DNA from: Fulvia fulva
Taxonomy: Eukaryota > Ascomycota > Dothideomycetes > Mycosphaerellales > Mycosphaerellaceae
Assembly (NCBI RefSeq): GCF_020509005.1
Contig: NC_063020.1
Location: 3,038,001 to 3,102,000 of the forward strand
Length of the DNA stretch: 64,000 nucleotides
Reading direction: 5' to 3'
Shown here: in pieces, positions 22,801-32,947 of the stretch
How the letters are laid out: the number at the start of each line of letters is the position of its first letter
Numbering within the stretch: the stretch's first letter is position 1
The notes under the pieces: model-generated
Told to the model about the DNA's origin: nothing
Databases searched by the model: none
What the model saw: only the letters and a program-made list of their open reading frames with translations
Position numbers and translations under genes: made by a program

Positions 22801-23084
22801 ACGAAGTGTGCTCAATGACGCATTACCGAACCTACTCCTGCAGAAGGTTGGCCTGGAGAAGATTCTTGAGCGGGTACGTACACCTTCTTCACTATTATTA
22901 CCCATCTGATACTAACAATCCATCACAGGTCCCTGAATCCTACCTCCGCGCCATCTTCGGCAGCTTCCTCGCCAGCCGCTTCATCTACAGCATGGGCATT
23001 TCAGCATCACCTGTCAGCTTCTTTGCTTTCATGAACGAGCGTATGGCACACTTGACCAATGGTGCAGAAGTAACTGCACAATAG
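19805..23084 (+). CDS. GDH2: NAD-specific glutamate dehydrogenase
   Basis: Exons 19805-22873 and 22929-23084 (intron 55 nt, GTACGT...CACAG) give 1074 aa, the size of the large fungal NAD-GDH class. It deaminates glutamate to 2-oxoglutarate and ammonium. Recognisable parts are the long N-terminal regulatory region, the glutamate-binding segment FRGFHLRFRDIARGGIRIVK with its catalytic Lys region downstream (PEGGSKGVVLLD), and the NAD-binding portion (FVPCGGRPESID ... YIVEGANLFIT). The start at 19805 follows many in-frame options but gives the expected family length. It supplies the last step of proline-to-2-oxoglutarate catabolism, which fits the proline genes about 8 kb to the right. Confidence 0.93.
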
Positions 23085-23474
23085 AGGAGGCGTGCGTTTT
23101 TCACGATTGTAATGCGACCAAGGAATGTGGTAGGATCAAAAGCAAATGAAGTTCGAGGCGTTGGATGGGATGGCGTCTGTGCATCGCATGCACATTCCAC
23201 TGGAATGGCACTCAAAACAGGGAGGTAAACAATGACGCTTTTTACATAGAGTGTATGAAAACGGACGTTCGGTTGTGTTCTTTGTCTCAACGATACTGAT
23301 GTGGTGATATTGAGAGCACTTTCTTCTGGAGCTTCGTACTACTTGCATACTCCTTGCTAAGTGCACACTGATCATCTACTGTATCTTGTGAGTCGCGAAA
23401 CGGACAGTGTCTGCGGATGAACATCACTAACAACGTCCTCAAGCGATTAGAGGCATCGCTCAGAATCCACTATT
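23085..23474. other. Intergenic
   Basis: 3' region of GDH2 and promoter of the next gene; nothing else seen. Confidence 0.5.
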
Positions 23475-24349
23475 ATGGCAACTCGCACGCTATACTCCAG
23501 GGCGGCTAAGACTGCAGGCGAGGCAAAGAGAAACGCCCCCTCCCAGGAAGCAACGCGCTCTACAGCAAAGCCAACAACCGGAACCAAGAAGGGCACCACG
23601 AAGCCCAAGACCACAACCAATTCCACGGCCAAGGTGACGAAGCCTGCAACCAAGAAGCCTACCACCACCAAGAAGACCCCAAGCAAGCCCGCTCCAAAGG
23701 CAACCAAGGGCACCAAGGGTACAAAGGCTCCACCTGCAGACGCAGTTGGTCCTGTTGTAGATAAGCCCAAGAGGGACCCCCCGAAGGCCAGGGTCCCGGC
23801 CTCTCCTAAGAAGAAGAAGAATCCGACCAAGAAGCCCGCTCCCAAGAAGGGTAGTAAGGACAAGGATGAGGAAGATGAGGAGGAGGAGGAGGAGGAGGTG
23901 CTGTCGTCGCCAAAGAAGTCTAACAAGCGTAAGAGTGACGACGATGGTGATGAGGATGCGCCTTCTCCAAAGAAGAGTAACTACTCTGCAACTTCCAACA
24001 AGTCTGCTTCTTCTCCTAAGAAGACAGCCTCCCCCAAAAAGACAGCCTCTCCCACGAAGACAGCCTCCCCCACGAAGAGCAACTCTGTCGCATCCCAAGT
24101 CGCCTCCGTCGCAAGTGATGCCGCAGAGAAAGCCAAGGGTGTCGCGCAGGGTGTGGTGAAGAGTGCTCAGAGGGCGAAGAGTGCTGTTGAAGCTACGGCG
24201 ACGGTAAGGAATCCCAGTGCTGGCTCGCCAGCTCGCTCTGGCTGTGAGGATGTTTGTTGCTGACTTGAAATCAGGAGAAGCATAACAGCTCCAAGGCTAA
24301 CAAGTCTGCTCCAGCTGCTCTTGAGGATTTGGAGCAGGATAGGCCGTAG
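23475..24349 (+). CDS. Lys/Pro/Ser-rich histone H1-like chromatin protein
   Basis: Exons 23475-24203 and 24275-24349 (intron 71 nt, GTAAGG...ATCAG) give about 267 aa. The composition is extreme: Lys, Thr, Pro, Ala and Ser with repeated KK[ST] and SPKK/SPTK units (about residues 150-205). An acidic Glu run (near residue 135) is coded by a GAG/GAT microsatellite. SPKK repeats bind DNA minor grooves in H1-type tails. There is no globular winged-helix domain, so it is not a canonical linker histone. The C terminus has an amphipathic Ala/Lys stretch. Disordered nuclear protein; exact role unknown. Confidence 0.6.
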
Positions 24350-24558
24350 GACTAGGAGCCCGACTAGTGCAGAGCGCAAGGGAGCAAGCGATGGTGGTCG
24401 ATTGGAGGTTATGGGGGGGGGTTGCGGTTTCGGGGTTCTATTTGAGGGCGCCCTGCGCTGATTGCGGTACTCGATCTCGTATGTAATGTTTGAATAATAC
24501 GACGGTGCGAAGTTTCAGTGCATCACATTTTGAAGTTGTGTGATTAGTGCCCGTTCTT

Positions 24559-25694
24559 TCATCGCAGCTTGATCCATCCTAGAGCTTCGTCAGCGGTGCG
24601 GCATAGTGATCTCATCTCTTGTAGAATGTTCAGTCGTCGTGCCTTGAGGTGATTATCCTGGCTCGTGACCTTGGACAGATCTCCTGCGTTCTCCTTGAGT
24701 GACGTGCGGTCTGATGATGCCATCCAGTCCTTCAGCTCAGCATCTGCATCTTTTGACTGCTTCAGAAGGTCCTGCCACACTGTGTCATCCAAATCCAAGG
24801 CATCAACTTCGTCGAAGCCCTCCACGAATGAGTCGCCAAGAAGTGTATGACTCTCGAGTTCGCTCCGCTGCCTTAAAACGAGAGGAAACGGCGCACCGGC
24901 GAAGTAGCAGACAATGTCTCCTGGCTGTGCGTTGGGTGGCACCCAGGCTGCGTGAAGTCGATTGCTGTGGTTGACGAGGCTAAGGTGCCGATCTCGATCT
25001 ATCGGATGTCCGGTAACGTAAGGTCTGAGGTCGCGCAGTATTATCTCTACGTCTGGCATTGCCTCCAGCACGTCTGGCGCCATCTGTGATAGCCACGGCT
25101 CGATAGTACCGGCATACACCGAGGGCATTTCTGAGGACCTCCGGTCGTGATGGCATGCAAATATAGTCCCTACTGAAGTCGATGCCTCACCATGGTGGCG
25201 CTCGAACAGGAACTTGCGGCAACGGAAATACCAACCTAAGAGTGCTACTCCTTCATCGCTCGGGCACTTGCTACTGAGTCGGCGATGAACGTGCTTTGAA
25301 GGGCATGCAGACTCTTCCAGGACGGCTTGAACAGTTCCGAGCACCTTTCCTCGAACGAGTAACGTCTGCCCATCGCTCGAATCTCTGTTATATTTAGTGC
25401 AGCTCCTGTGGTGAAGTGAAGGGTCTCCAGTAGGTCAAGATTGCGCCAGCAGTAGGATATCGCTTCGTAGTCGTTCTTGTGTGGGTGCGCATCGATGCCC
25501 TCACCATCGCCATCCTCAGCTAGTGTACCATGTATTGTAATATCAGCAAGACGGAGATGCTTCAGCTCCCCAACAAGTGGTGAGTCTGGCAGTCCTGGGT
25601 ATGGTTCCAGGACCCGGACATGTCCTGTAGCAAGTGGCTGATATGGTCCCAACGGCTTGAGTCCTTGGCTGGCAATGGACTCGTCATCTTGCAT
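24559..25694 (-). pseudogene. HET-domain gene with the domain core deleted
   Basis: From 25694 the frame starts like a HET protein (YQPLATGHVRVLEPYPG, then YEAISYCWRNLD and LHFTTGAALNITE). It then breaks near 25345-25380. The other minus frame resumes directly with the C-terminal half: DGQTLLVRGKVLGTV, a long helical region, and the family tail QPGDIVCYFAGAPFPLVLR plus GDSFVEGF. The middle of the domain, including the WIDAxCINQ block, is absent. HET proteins trigger cell death on fusion of incompatible strains. This copy looks like an internally deleted relic. No intron can rejoin the frames with the missing core. Confidence 0.7.
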
Positions 25695-26188
25695 CGCATG
25701 CCTGCTAGAGCACTGTGAAGGCCATGCTTGCCATACCAGGTTTGGAAGAAGGTCCGAGGAAGTCCCCCTGCCGATTCGCAGTACCACGACCACGATGTCC
25801 AACATGTAAGCGCCCCGTGCTCAGGATGACGGGTTGGCGCCGAGTGAGTAGGTGTTTCACTGCGCTGAGTGCCACACTGTCGGTGGGATATGTATTCTGC
25901 TTGCATCTTCATCTATCGTCTATCATAACTTCATTAACAGACCAGCATCCTGCACCATGCCTAGCATCTCCGACACCCACAACCCGAAGCTGGCCTGGGT
26001 CGTGGCTGTTGCTGCTGCAGCGTTCGCATACTTCGGCCTCGCAGTATGGGCAGGACACCACTCGTTCGTCACGACGCCATGGTCAAGTCATCTGATGCTC
26101 GCCCTTGCTCGAAGATGCGGCGCTGCTCGCTATACGTCCCGCAGCCACACACGCTCCACGGCTTATTTCCACACTCTCCATCGGCTTC
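25695..26188. other. Intergenic; possible small membrane ORF
   Basis: An ATG at 25957 (plus) opens a frame with one hydrophobic helix (LAWVVAVAAAAFAYFGLAVW). The frame then runs into sequence antisense to the next gene. A spliced small membrane protein is possible but not supported enough to call. Confidence 0.25.
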
Positions 26189-27117
26189 TCACTCTACCCT
26201 TTCCATCAACCACTTCCGTACATCATTGTTCAGCACACCCCCAAGACCATATGCCGGCAACACTCGCAGCGCTCTTGCATTCGAAGCTGTCAACCACGTT
26301 GGACGTATCGCCTTCATTCTTTCTCCGACACCCAGCTTCCCGAGCCGATAATACAGATCAAGGCCCAGCAAATGTAATGGCGTGCAGAAGTACTGGCTGG
26401 CCATAGGCATCGCCAGTTGTGCAACGCTCATTCGACTGATCACGCCTTCGAAACGTTCTGGAAGCATCGGCGCAACTATCGCTGGCAAGTTGAAGGTGGC
26501 GAAAAGCGTTATGCCATCGCGGAGGATAAAAGGCGCACACGATACTGCTGGAAGGCCGCGGGTCAAGCGTGTCGTCCCGAATGTTCTCGCAAAGGTGGCA
26601 TCCTTGTACAGAGCGAGGCCAACGTTCGTCGTCGTCACCGCAGCCACCTTCGTGCTGGTACTCGTGGTCGTGCTCGCGGGAAGGCCTTCAGCGTGCGCAG
26701 AAACAGTATCGATCGCATTTGCGGTGGTGTATGTGCCCAGATACAGGAGCATCATCGCAGCGAAAGGTTTCGATGCAAACCATGTCTGTGGCCGCTTCGC
26801 AGCATCTGCGAGGCAGGCGTTTGCGGATCCAAGAAACGATCTTTGGCCTGCTGCTGCTTCTGTGACTGCTCTTCAGACGCCACAAAATCAGCACCAACTC
26901 TCAATCCACACGAACACTTCTATCCGTACCTATCGATTACCACCATCACTGGCGAGACTGCAATCGCAGCCGTCAAAGCGGCAAGCCCATCGACTGCGAA
27001 CCTCTTCACGAGATCCTGGCTCTGCGACTCTGATCGAAGCTGCGGCGCTGCCGTTGTCTGGACTGCCGATCCTCCATGGTTGCTCTCTGACTTGGAAGCA
27101 AGCTGCTTCTGCTCCAT
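26189..27117 (-). CDS. Fungal mitochondrial membrane protein of unknown function
   Basis: The N-terminal frame (27117 to about 26930) contains VKRFAVDGLAALTAAIAVSP followed by VVIDR. The C-terminal frame (to 26189) contains RPQTWFASKPFAAMMLLYLG, RGLPAVSCAPFILRDGITLF and FCTPLHLLGLDLYYR. These blocks resemble a conserved fungal family of mitochondrial membrane proteins that lacks a defined role. The two parts lie in different frames. A donor GTACGG fits right after VVIDR, but every well-spaced acceptor I tried leaves the frame off by one; an AG giving the correct phase would make an intron of only 29 nt. The junction is therefore unresolved: either an unusual splice or a small sequence defect. 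Divergent from the aminotransferase gene. Confidence 0.5.
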
Positions 27118-27594
27118 GCTGCTTGCTCGCCAGCACTTCTACCAAGTCCACTTTAGCAGGCACCGATGCAGCTTTGCCTGGCAAGAATCGAGCTACCATC
27201 CTTCCCTAAAGTGGTCATACAATCCACGACCTGCGGACAACGGTGCCGTAGCAGACATATTTAAGTCTCATGCAACGCAAGGCCGAGAATACGCGCAGCT
27301 GGAGCTGTCACGCGTCACCAGCTATCAGCATTCTCGCTTTGCGTGACATGGTACTCATTCTGGGGTAGCTCTGCGGGCGTAAGCACCGACGCAGCATCGG
27401 ATGTCAATACCGTTACCAAGGAATTGTGACCCAGCTTCCAGCTTCGGGCAACATTCCCGGCCTATCTGGAGACTGGAGCTCCACCAAGAAGTTGCGACAA
27501 CGGCCGTGCTATGGTGTGCGTCGCGTGTATTATACAGATTGGTACTCGACGTGTTGCGACGACCTTCACATCATCAGCCAGAGCAAAGCGAACC
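27118..27594. promoter_or_regulatory. Divergent promoter region
   Basis: About 0.48 kb between the mitochondrial membrane protein gene and the aminotransferase gene. An in-frame ATG at 27511 could extend the aminotransferase by 28 residues. Confidence 0.35.
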
Positions 27595-28960
27595 ATGACT
27601 ACGTCGATCAACCAAGCAGTAGAGGCAATCAGGTCGTTCGCCACAAGCGCACGGACAACAAGCCTGAAGGATGGACCGCTCACAGATGTGCCTCAGGCGC
27701 CGAAAGATCCAATGTTTGGATTGAGTGCAGCATATCGCGCAGACACATTCGATCGCAAGGTAGACCTAGGCGTTGGAGCTTACCGCGACGAGAATGCGAA
27801 GCCATGGGTTCTGCCAGTGGTCAAGAAGGTTAGCAACCGACATGTACTTGGATGGTTTGCGCAGCATGTTGATCATGGACTAGGCCAAAGAAATCTTGAA
27901 CCAGAACCCAGAGCTCAACCACGAATACCAGCCCATCGCAGGTTTCCCAGAGTACACCGAAGCCTCACAACGCCTCGTGCTCGGCAATAACTCCAAAGCA
28001 ATCCTCGAGCAACGCGCCAGAACAGTCCAAACATTATCTGGCACAGGAGCTCTCAGCCTCGCAGCCCGCTTCCTGGCAGCATACTACCCCGACTCCTCCG
28101 CCAAACGTGTCTGGGTCTCTGATCCTCCTTACGTCAACCACCTGCCAATTATGCAAAACGCAGGCCTCGAAACCGGCATCTACCCCTACTACGCCTCCCA
28201 AACCAAGTCCCTAAACTTCACCGCGTGGCTAGACAAACTCCGCCAGATCCCTGCCGAGTCCATAATCCTCCTCCACGCCTGCGCACACAACCCCACAGGC
28301 GTAGACCCCACTCACCGCCAATGGGAACAAATCGCCGAAGTCATGAAGGAGAAACGACACACCCCCTTCTTCGACTCAGCGTATCAAGGCTTCGCCTCTG
28401 GCAACCTCGACAACGACGCATGGACGATCCGCCACTTCGTCGAGCAAGACTTCGACACAGTGCTCATCGCCCAATCCTACGCGAAAAACTTCGGCCTCTA
28501 CGGCGAACGAGCTGGAGCCCTGCACGTCGTAACCCTTAGCCCGGACCTCAGCCAAAGAATCCTCAGCCAACTAACCCGACTCCAACGCGTCGATATCTCC
28601 ACCCCACCTGCCTTCGGCGCCCGCATTGTTGCTACAGTCCTGAACGACCCCAGACTCTTTGCGGAGTGGCAGGATGATTTGAGGACGATGTCGGGACGGA
28701 TTATTGAGATGCGGCAAGCTCTTAGGGCGCAGATTGAGAGGTTGGGAACGCCGGGAGGTTGGAGACATGTTACCGATCAGAGTGGGATGTTTTGTTATTC
28801 GGGGTTGAGTAAGGAGCAGGTGGGGGTGTTGAGGGAGGCGTATCATGTTTATTTGACGGGGGATGGGAGGGTTAGTGTTAGTGGGTTGAATGGAAGTAAC
28901 GTGGGATATGTGGCACAGGCGGTGAAGGAGGTGGTTAGTGGGGGGGGGGCGAAGCTGTAG
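27595..28960 (+). CDS. Aspartate aminotransferase-type class I PLP enzyme, PTS1-like C terminus
   Basis: Exons 27595-27828 and 27884-28960 (intron 55 nt, GTTAGC...GACTAG) give 436 aa. Features of the aspartate aminotransferase subgroup: VDLGVGAYRDENAKPWVLP, the PLP Asn block HACAHNPTGVDPT, FDSAYQGFASG, and the Schiff-base Lys in SYAKNFGLYGERAGAL. It moves amino groups between aspartate or glutamate-like donors and 2-oxo acids. In eukaryotic hydroxyproline breakdown this enzyme class converts 4-hydroxyglutamate to 4-hydroxy-2-oxoglutarate. The protein ends in AKL, a PTS1-type peroxisomal signal. The last codons include a G10 run, so the tail depends on its exact length. Synonymous codon use switches from C-ending to G-ending near 28640. 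A start at 27511 is the alternative. Confidence 0.88.
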
Positions 28961-29287
28961 TGTTTGAGGGAGGATAGATAGACGGTGTGGGATGGGATGG
29001 TGGCAGTGGTGAATGTATGTGTGGTGTAGAAGGATAGAGGCATAGCGTGGCGTGTGACGGTGTTGCATTTACAGAAGCATTGTTGCTGTGGAAAGTATCG
29101 CAGATTTCCCAACAACGTTCTGATTCTGGACGCTGGAGTGTTTGAGCGATATGATGGTAGCGAATATCTTCAACTACCGCCACAAAGCCATAGTGTACAG
29201 CGTGAGGATAGGAGCAGTTCAGAACATGACACATCAATTCATGCATCTATATATAAACAGTAAACTCCAACCCAATGCCCTTATTCA
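28961..29287. other. Intergenic between convergent genes
   Basis: 3' ends of the aminotransferase and FAD oxidase genes; a G/T-rich strand bias near 28980-29050, no feature recognised. Confidence 0.45.
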
Positions 29288-30592
29288 TTACAATCTCGCC
29301 CTAACAACCTTCTCCTTCGCCTGGATCAAATCCTTCAACACCGCACCCTTCCCAATCCTCCAGCTCACCGCCTCACCCCAATCCTGATTCCTCAGATCAA
29401 TGTCCTTCCACTGCCACCTCTTCAGATCTTGCTTGCCGTTATTGAGAAGCTCCACAACCCACTTGCCAAACACCGGCATCATCTTGAACCCATGACCTGA
29501 ATCACCAGTCAAGCAGATTACAGAGTTGTCAGTTTCGGGCACGAAATCGATCGTGAATTCTGAGTCGTGCGTATCCGCAAACCAGCACAGCTTCTGATCT
29601 ACGAAGGGACGATCTGCCATCCAGGGGAAAGTCTCGCGGAGTAGTTGGCGGAGCTTCGCTTCGTCTTCTTTGGGGATGAAGTCTTGAGGCGGTGGGAGCT
29701 TGTCCGCTGGTGGAAGGGAAACGCCGCTGGCGTCGGGGTTGGTGTATCCTATGCCGAGAGGGCAGAGTTTGAAGAGCCGTGTCTTTGGGTCGGGCTCGAA
29801 GAAGAAGCCGAGATCGCGGACGTTGGTGGTGGGGATGCCGCGGAGGTGGTTCACTTCGTCTTCGGTGAGTTGCACGTGGGCGACGGACCAGGAGCGTGCT
29901 ACTGCGAACTTGCCGACGCCGGGGAGGAGGGAGGCGGCGTGGGCGCCGAGGGCAACGATGGTGAGGGCGGATTTGTGTTCTCTGCCATCGGCGGTTTGGA
30001 AGCCGGTGCATTTCTTGCCGGTGTAGTTGAGTTTGATGACTTTGCCTGATTGTTCGCCGAGGACAAATTTGACTCCCTTGGAAGCACAGTGTCGCCAGAG
30101 GCCTTCAAGGGTGTCGGAGGAGTGGGCGTAGCCCGCTATGCGGTTGAAGTAGCCCTTGAAGCCGGAGAGTGGGCCTGAGTACTGCCATGTGTAGTCCTTG
30201 AAGTCTTTCGCTCCATCGAGTCTGCGCACACCTGGGCCAAATACGGGGTGGTGTTCGATGTTCTTCAGCGCTTCTTGGAGATGTGTTATCGCCTTTTGTG
30301 GTGCTCTTCCTGTTGTTGCGACTACGTAGCCGGTCTGGTGGTAGTGTGGGCCAAAGAGCGGTGTCTTCCACTGTTCTATCGCTTCGAGGGCGAGTTGTGT
30401 GTAGAATGGGTCTTCGTATTCTGCTCTGACGATCTTGTTCAGGTCGTAGGCTGCTGAGTAGGGCGAGGGGATCTTCTCGGCGCGCTCGTAGACTGTGATG
30501 TTCGTGTAGCCGGCGTTGGTCAGGTAGTGGGCTGTGGACAGTCCCCAGGCACCGCCGCCCAGGATCGCGATCGGCGCGTCTTTGCTAGGCAT
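29288..30592 (-). CDS. FAD-dependent amine oxidase (fructosyl-amino-acid/sarcosine/pipecolate oxidase family), PTS1-like C terminus
   Basis: A single exon, 434 aa. The N terminus has the Rossmann FAD motif AILGGGAWGLSTAHYL and the ERAEKIPSPYSAAYD loop. The C-terminal block CLTGDSGHGFKMMPVFGKWV is typical of the sarcosine/fructosyl-amino-acid/pipecolate oxidase family, which carries covalently bound flavin and oxidises secondary amines to imines with release of H2O2. The C terminus ARL fits the PTS1 rule, as expected for an H2O2-producing oxidase. Substrate is unknown. Lying back to back with P5C dehydrogenase in a proline block, it may act on a proline-like ring amine (pipecolate, N-methyl- or hydroxyproline); this is inference. 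Confidence 0.83.
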   Translation of the reverse strand: MPSKDAPIAILGGGAWGLSTAHYLTNAGYTNITVYERAEKIPSPYSAAYDLNKIVRAEYEDPFYTQLALEAIEQWKTPLFGPHYHQTGYVVATTGRAPQKAITHLQEALKNIEHHPVFGPGVRRLDGAKDFKDYTWQYSGPLSGFKGYFNRIAGYAHSSDTLEGLWRHCASKGVKFVLGEQSGKVIKLNYTGKKCTGFQTADGREHKSALTIVALGAHAASLLPGVGKFAVARSWSVAHVQLTEDEVNHLRGIPTTNVRDLGFFFEPDPKTRLFKLCPLGIGYTNPDASGVSLPPADKLPPPQDFIPKEDEAKLRQLLRETFPWMADRPFVDQKLCWFADTHDSEFTIDFVPETDNSVICLTGDSGHGFKMMPVFGKWVVELLNNGKQDLKRWQWKDIDLRNQDWGEAVSWRIGKGAVLKDLIQAKEKVVRARL

Positions 30593-31167
30593 TTTGATGG
30601 CTCTGTGCTGTGTATGTGAAGACCGCGGTACAGGTATGCACAGCAGGAAAACACTTGACTCAGCTATCGATTGACTCTATCGTCATCATATACGGCGCTG
30701 CTGGCATTTGGGTGCACACGCGTGCTTGTACCCATTGCCGTAATCGCGTGAGGTCGGTCAGATTGCCGTGCATTGTCGTCGTTACAGGCAATCATGTGGT
30801 TGACGGTGCCGTAGTCCTGCGGCGAGTCTGCACTCCACTACAGCTCCGAATAGGCAAAAGAACGCGTGCAGTCGGCTGAGGCTGGTGATTCTGGCTGATG
30901 GCCGTTGGATGCCGGCGCTACGGGTGCAATCCCGAGTCTGTCTGCACGAGCCTGCAGTCTCGTCTCCACCCTGCATCGATTACGAACGTCCTGTGCCGGG
31001 AATATCGATATGCCATGCACATGATCTGCTGCACACGGGTGTTCGACCCGTTCTCGTCAGCGGCCGAGCCACCGGCATGGTTCAGGTAACTTTTAATGCT
31101 CACGATGCTGTCGTGACGGAGCCTCACCATCTCCAGGCTCTCCCTCACACATCACATCACACACACC
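30593..31167. promoter_or_regulatory. Bidirectional promoter with GATA cores (FAD oxidase / P5C dehydrogenase)
   Basis: A 575-bp divergent region. GATA cores occur at 30665-30668, 30678-30681 and as a 10-bp palindrome ATATCGATAT at 31002-31011, which holds one on each strand. GATA cores are targets of AreA-type nitrogen regulators. GC-rich CGG/CCG triplets near 31068-31077 could suit a Zn2Cys6 factor. Binding is not demonstrated. Confidence 0.35.
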
Positions 31168-32947
31168 ATGAGAACCGTGCTTAGATCATCGGCCGGCGGC
31201 ATCGAGGAGACACTGCTTGCGAGGAGGAAGAGGGTCTGCCGTGGCGCTTTTCAGAACGTGAGGGCGTTGACCTCAGGCACGTACAGAGTGCCAAAGCCAT
31301 TCAACGAGCCCAACGTATGTACAGGACCAATCATTGCAGAGGCACGACTTCTTGCTAACAATAATCTAGCTGCACTTCGCGCCAAACTCACCAGAGAGGA
31401 CAAAGCTCCAGGAGGCTCTCACTGAGATCCGATCACAGCTGCCACTCAAGGTGCCAGCAATTGGTGGCAAGAATGCTACCGTCAGCGCTTCTCAGCAACT
31501 CACATCCTTGACGATGCCAGCAGAGCATGCGGCGCCTTTCCAACAGTATGCATCCGCATCGGAACAGGATGTCCAGAACGCTATTGAGAACGCTCTCAAG
31601 GCCAAGAAAGAGTGGCAAAGCATGCCCTTCACCGACAGAGCTGCAATTTTCCTACGAGCAGCTGAGCTTGTGTCCAGCAAGTACCGCTTCAAGCTTCTTG
31701 CAGCGACCATGTTGGGCCAGGGCAAGAACGCATGGCAAGCAGAGATTGACGCAGCCGCCGAACTTGCAGACTTCTTCCGCTACAACGTCAGCTTCGCACA
31801 AGAAATCTACGACAAGCAGCCTACAGTAAACGCTGAGAACCACCACGGACGAACAGACTGGAGGCCACTTGAAGGTTTCGTCTACGCTGTCTCGCCTTTC
31901 AACTTCACTGCTATCGGTGGTAACTTGGTCTCTGCTCCCGCTCTTCTCGGAAATGTTGTCGTATGGAAGCCAGCTCCAATGAACGCCTACGCCTCGCACT
32001 TAGTGCACCAGATCCTGCTCGAAGCTGGTCTTCCAGAAGGTGTCGTGCAGCTCGTCAACGGTGACCCCAACGTCATCACAGACACCGTCTTCAAGCACCG
32101 CGAATTCTCTGCCCTGACCTTCATCGGCTCATCCGAGGTCTTCCGCAACTTGCAAGTCAAGGCCGCGCAAGGACTTGCCGAGAACCGCTACCGCGACTTC
32201 CCCAGAATGGCTGGTGAGACTTCTGGCAAGAACTTCCACCTGCTGCACCCAACTGCCAATGTTGTCAACGCTGCCAAGCACTCCGTCCGCGCTGCGTTCG
32301 AATACGCTGGCCAGAAGTGCTCCGCGCTCTCCAGAGTATACGTACCTGAAAGCCGTGCCGATGAGTTCTTCTCCACGCTGAAGCACGAGCTGTCTCGCAC
32401 CAAGGTCGGCCCACCAGAGGACTACACTTCATTCACCGGCCCGGTCATCGACAAGAAGGCGTTCGACCGCGTCACCAAGGCAATTGATGAGGCGAACAAC
32501 GACAGCAGACTTGAGCGCATCGCTGGTGGCACATACGACGGCAGCAAGGGCTTCTACATCAACCCAACCGTCTACGCCACCAAGAACCCAGACCACTACC
32601 TCTTCGACAAGGAACTGTTCGGTCCAGTCCTCGTTGCCTACGTCTACCCAGACGCCAAGTTTGAGGAGACTCTCGACATCATCGACAAGCAGGGCGGCGG
32701 CTTTGCTCTTACTGGTAACATCTTCTCGAACGACCAGAAGGCGATCAGGTTAGCAGAAGACAAGCTTCGCTACGCCGCTGGCAACTTCTACATCAACTGC
32801 AAGATCACTGCCGCCGTTATTGGTCAGCAATCTTTCGGTGGTGCTAGAGCTAGCGGTACTTGCGACAAGGCTGGAAGTGCTGGTCTTTTGCAGCGATTCA
32901 CTGCTCCTCGAACGCTGAAGGAGGAATTCAACCGCTTAGACGAGTGA
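31168..32947 (+). CDS. PUT2: Delta-1-pyrroline-5-carboxylate dehydrogenase
   Basis: Exons 31168-31314 and 31370-32947 (intron 55 nt, GTATGT...TCTAG) give 574 aa. It oxidises P5C/glutamate semialdehyde to glutamate with NAD+. The same enzyme class turns 3-hydroxy-P5C into 4-hydroxyglutamate. The Arg-rich, acid-poor first 35 residues look like a mitochondrial presequence. The aldehyde dehydrogenase core shows SPFNFTAIGGNL, the NAD-site region LTFIGSSEVFR, the Glu loop MAGETSGKNFH, the catalytic Cys in YAGQKCSALSR, and the end block SFGGARASGTCDKAG typical of P5CDH. It corresponds to prnC of Aspergillus. Divergent from the FAD oxidase gene. Confidence 0.95.

Noticed and set aside
23447..24098. 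Minus-strand frames rich in Gly, Leu and Val opposite the H1-like gene
   Set aside because: Mirror of the lysine-rich repeats; not a membrane protein.
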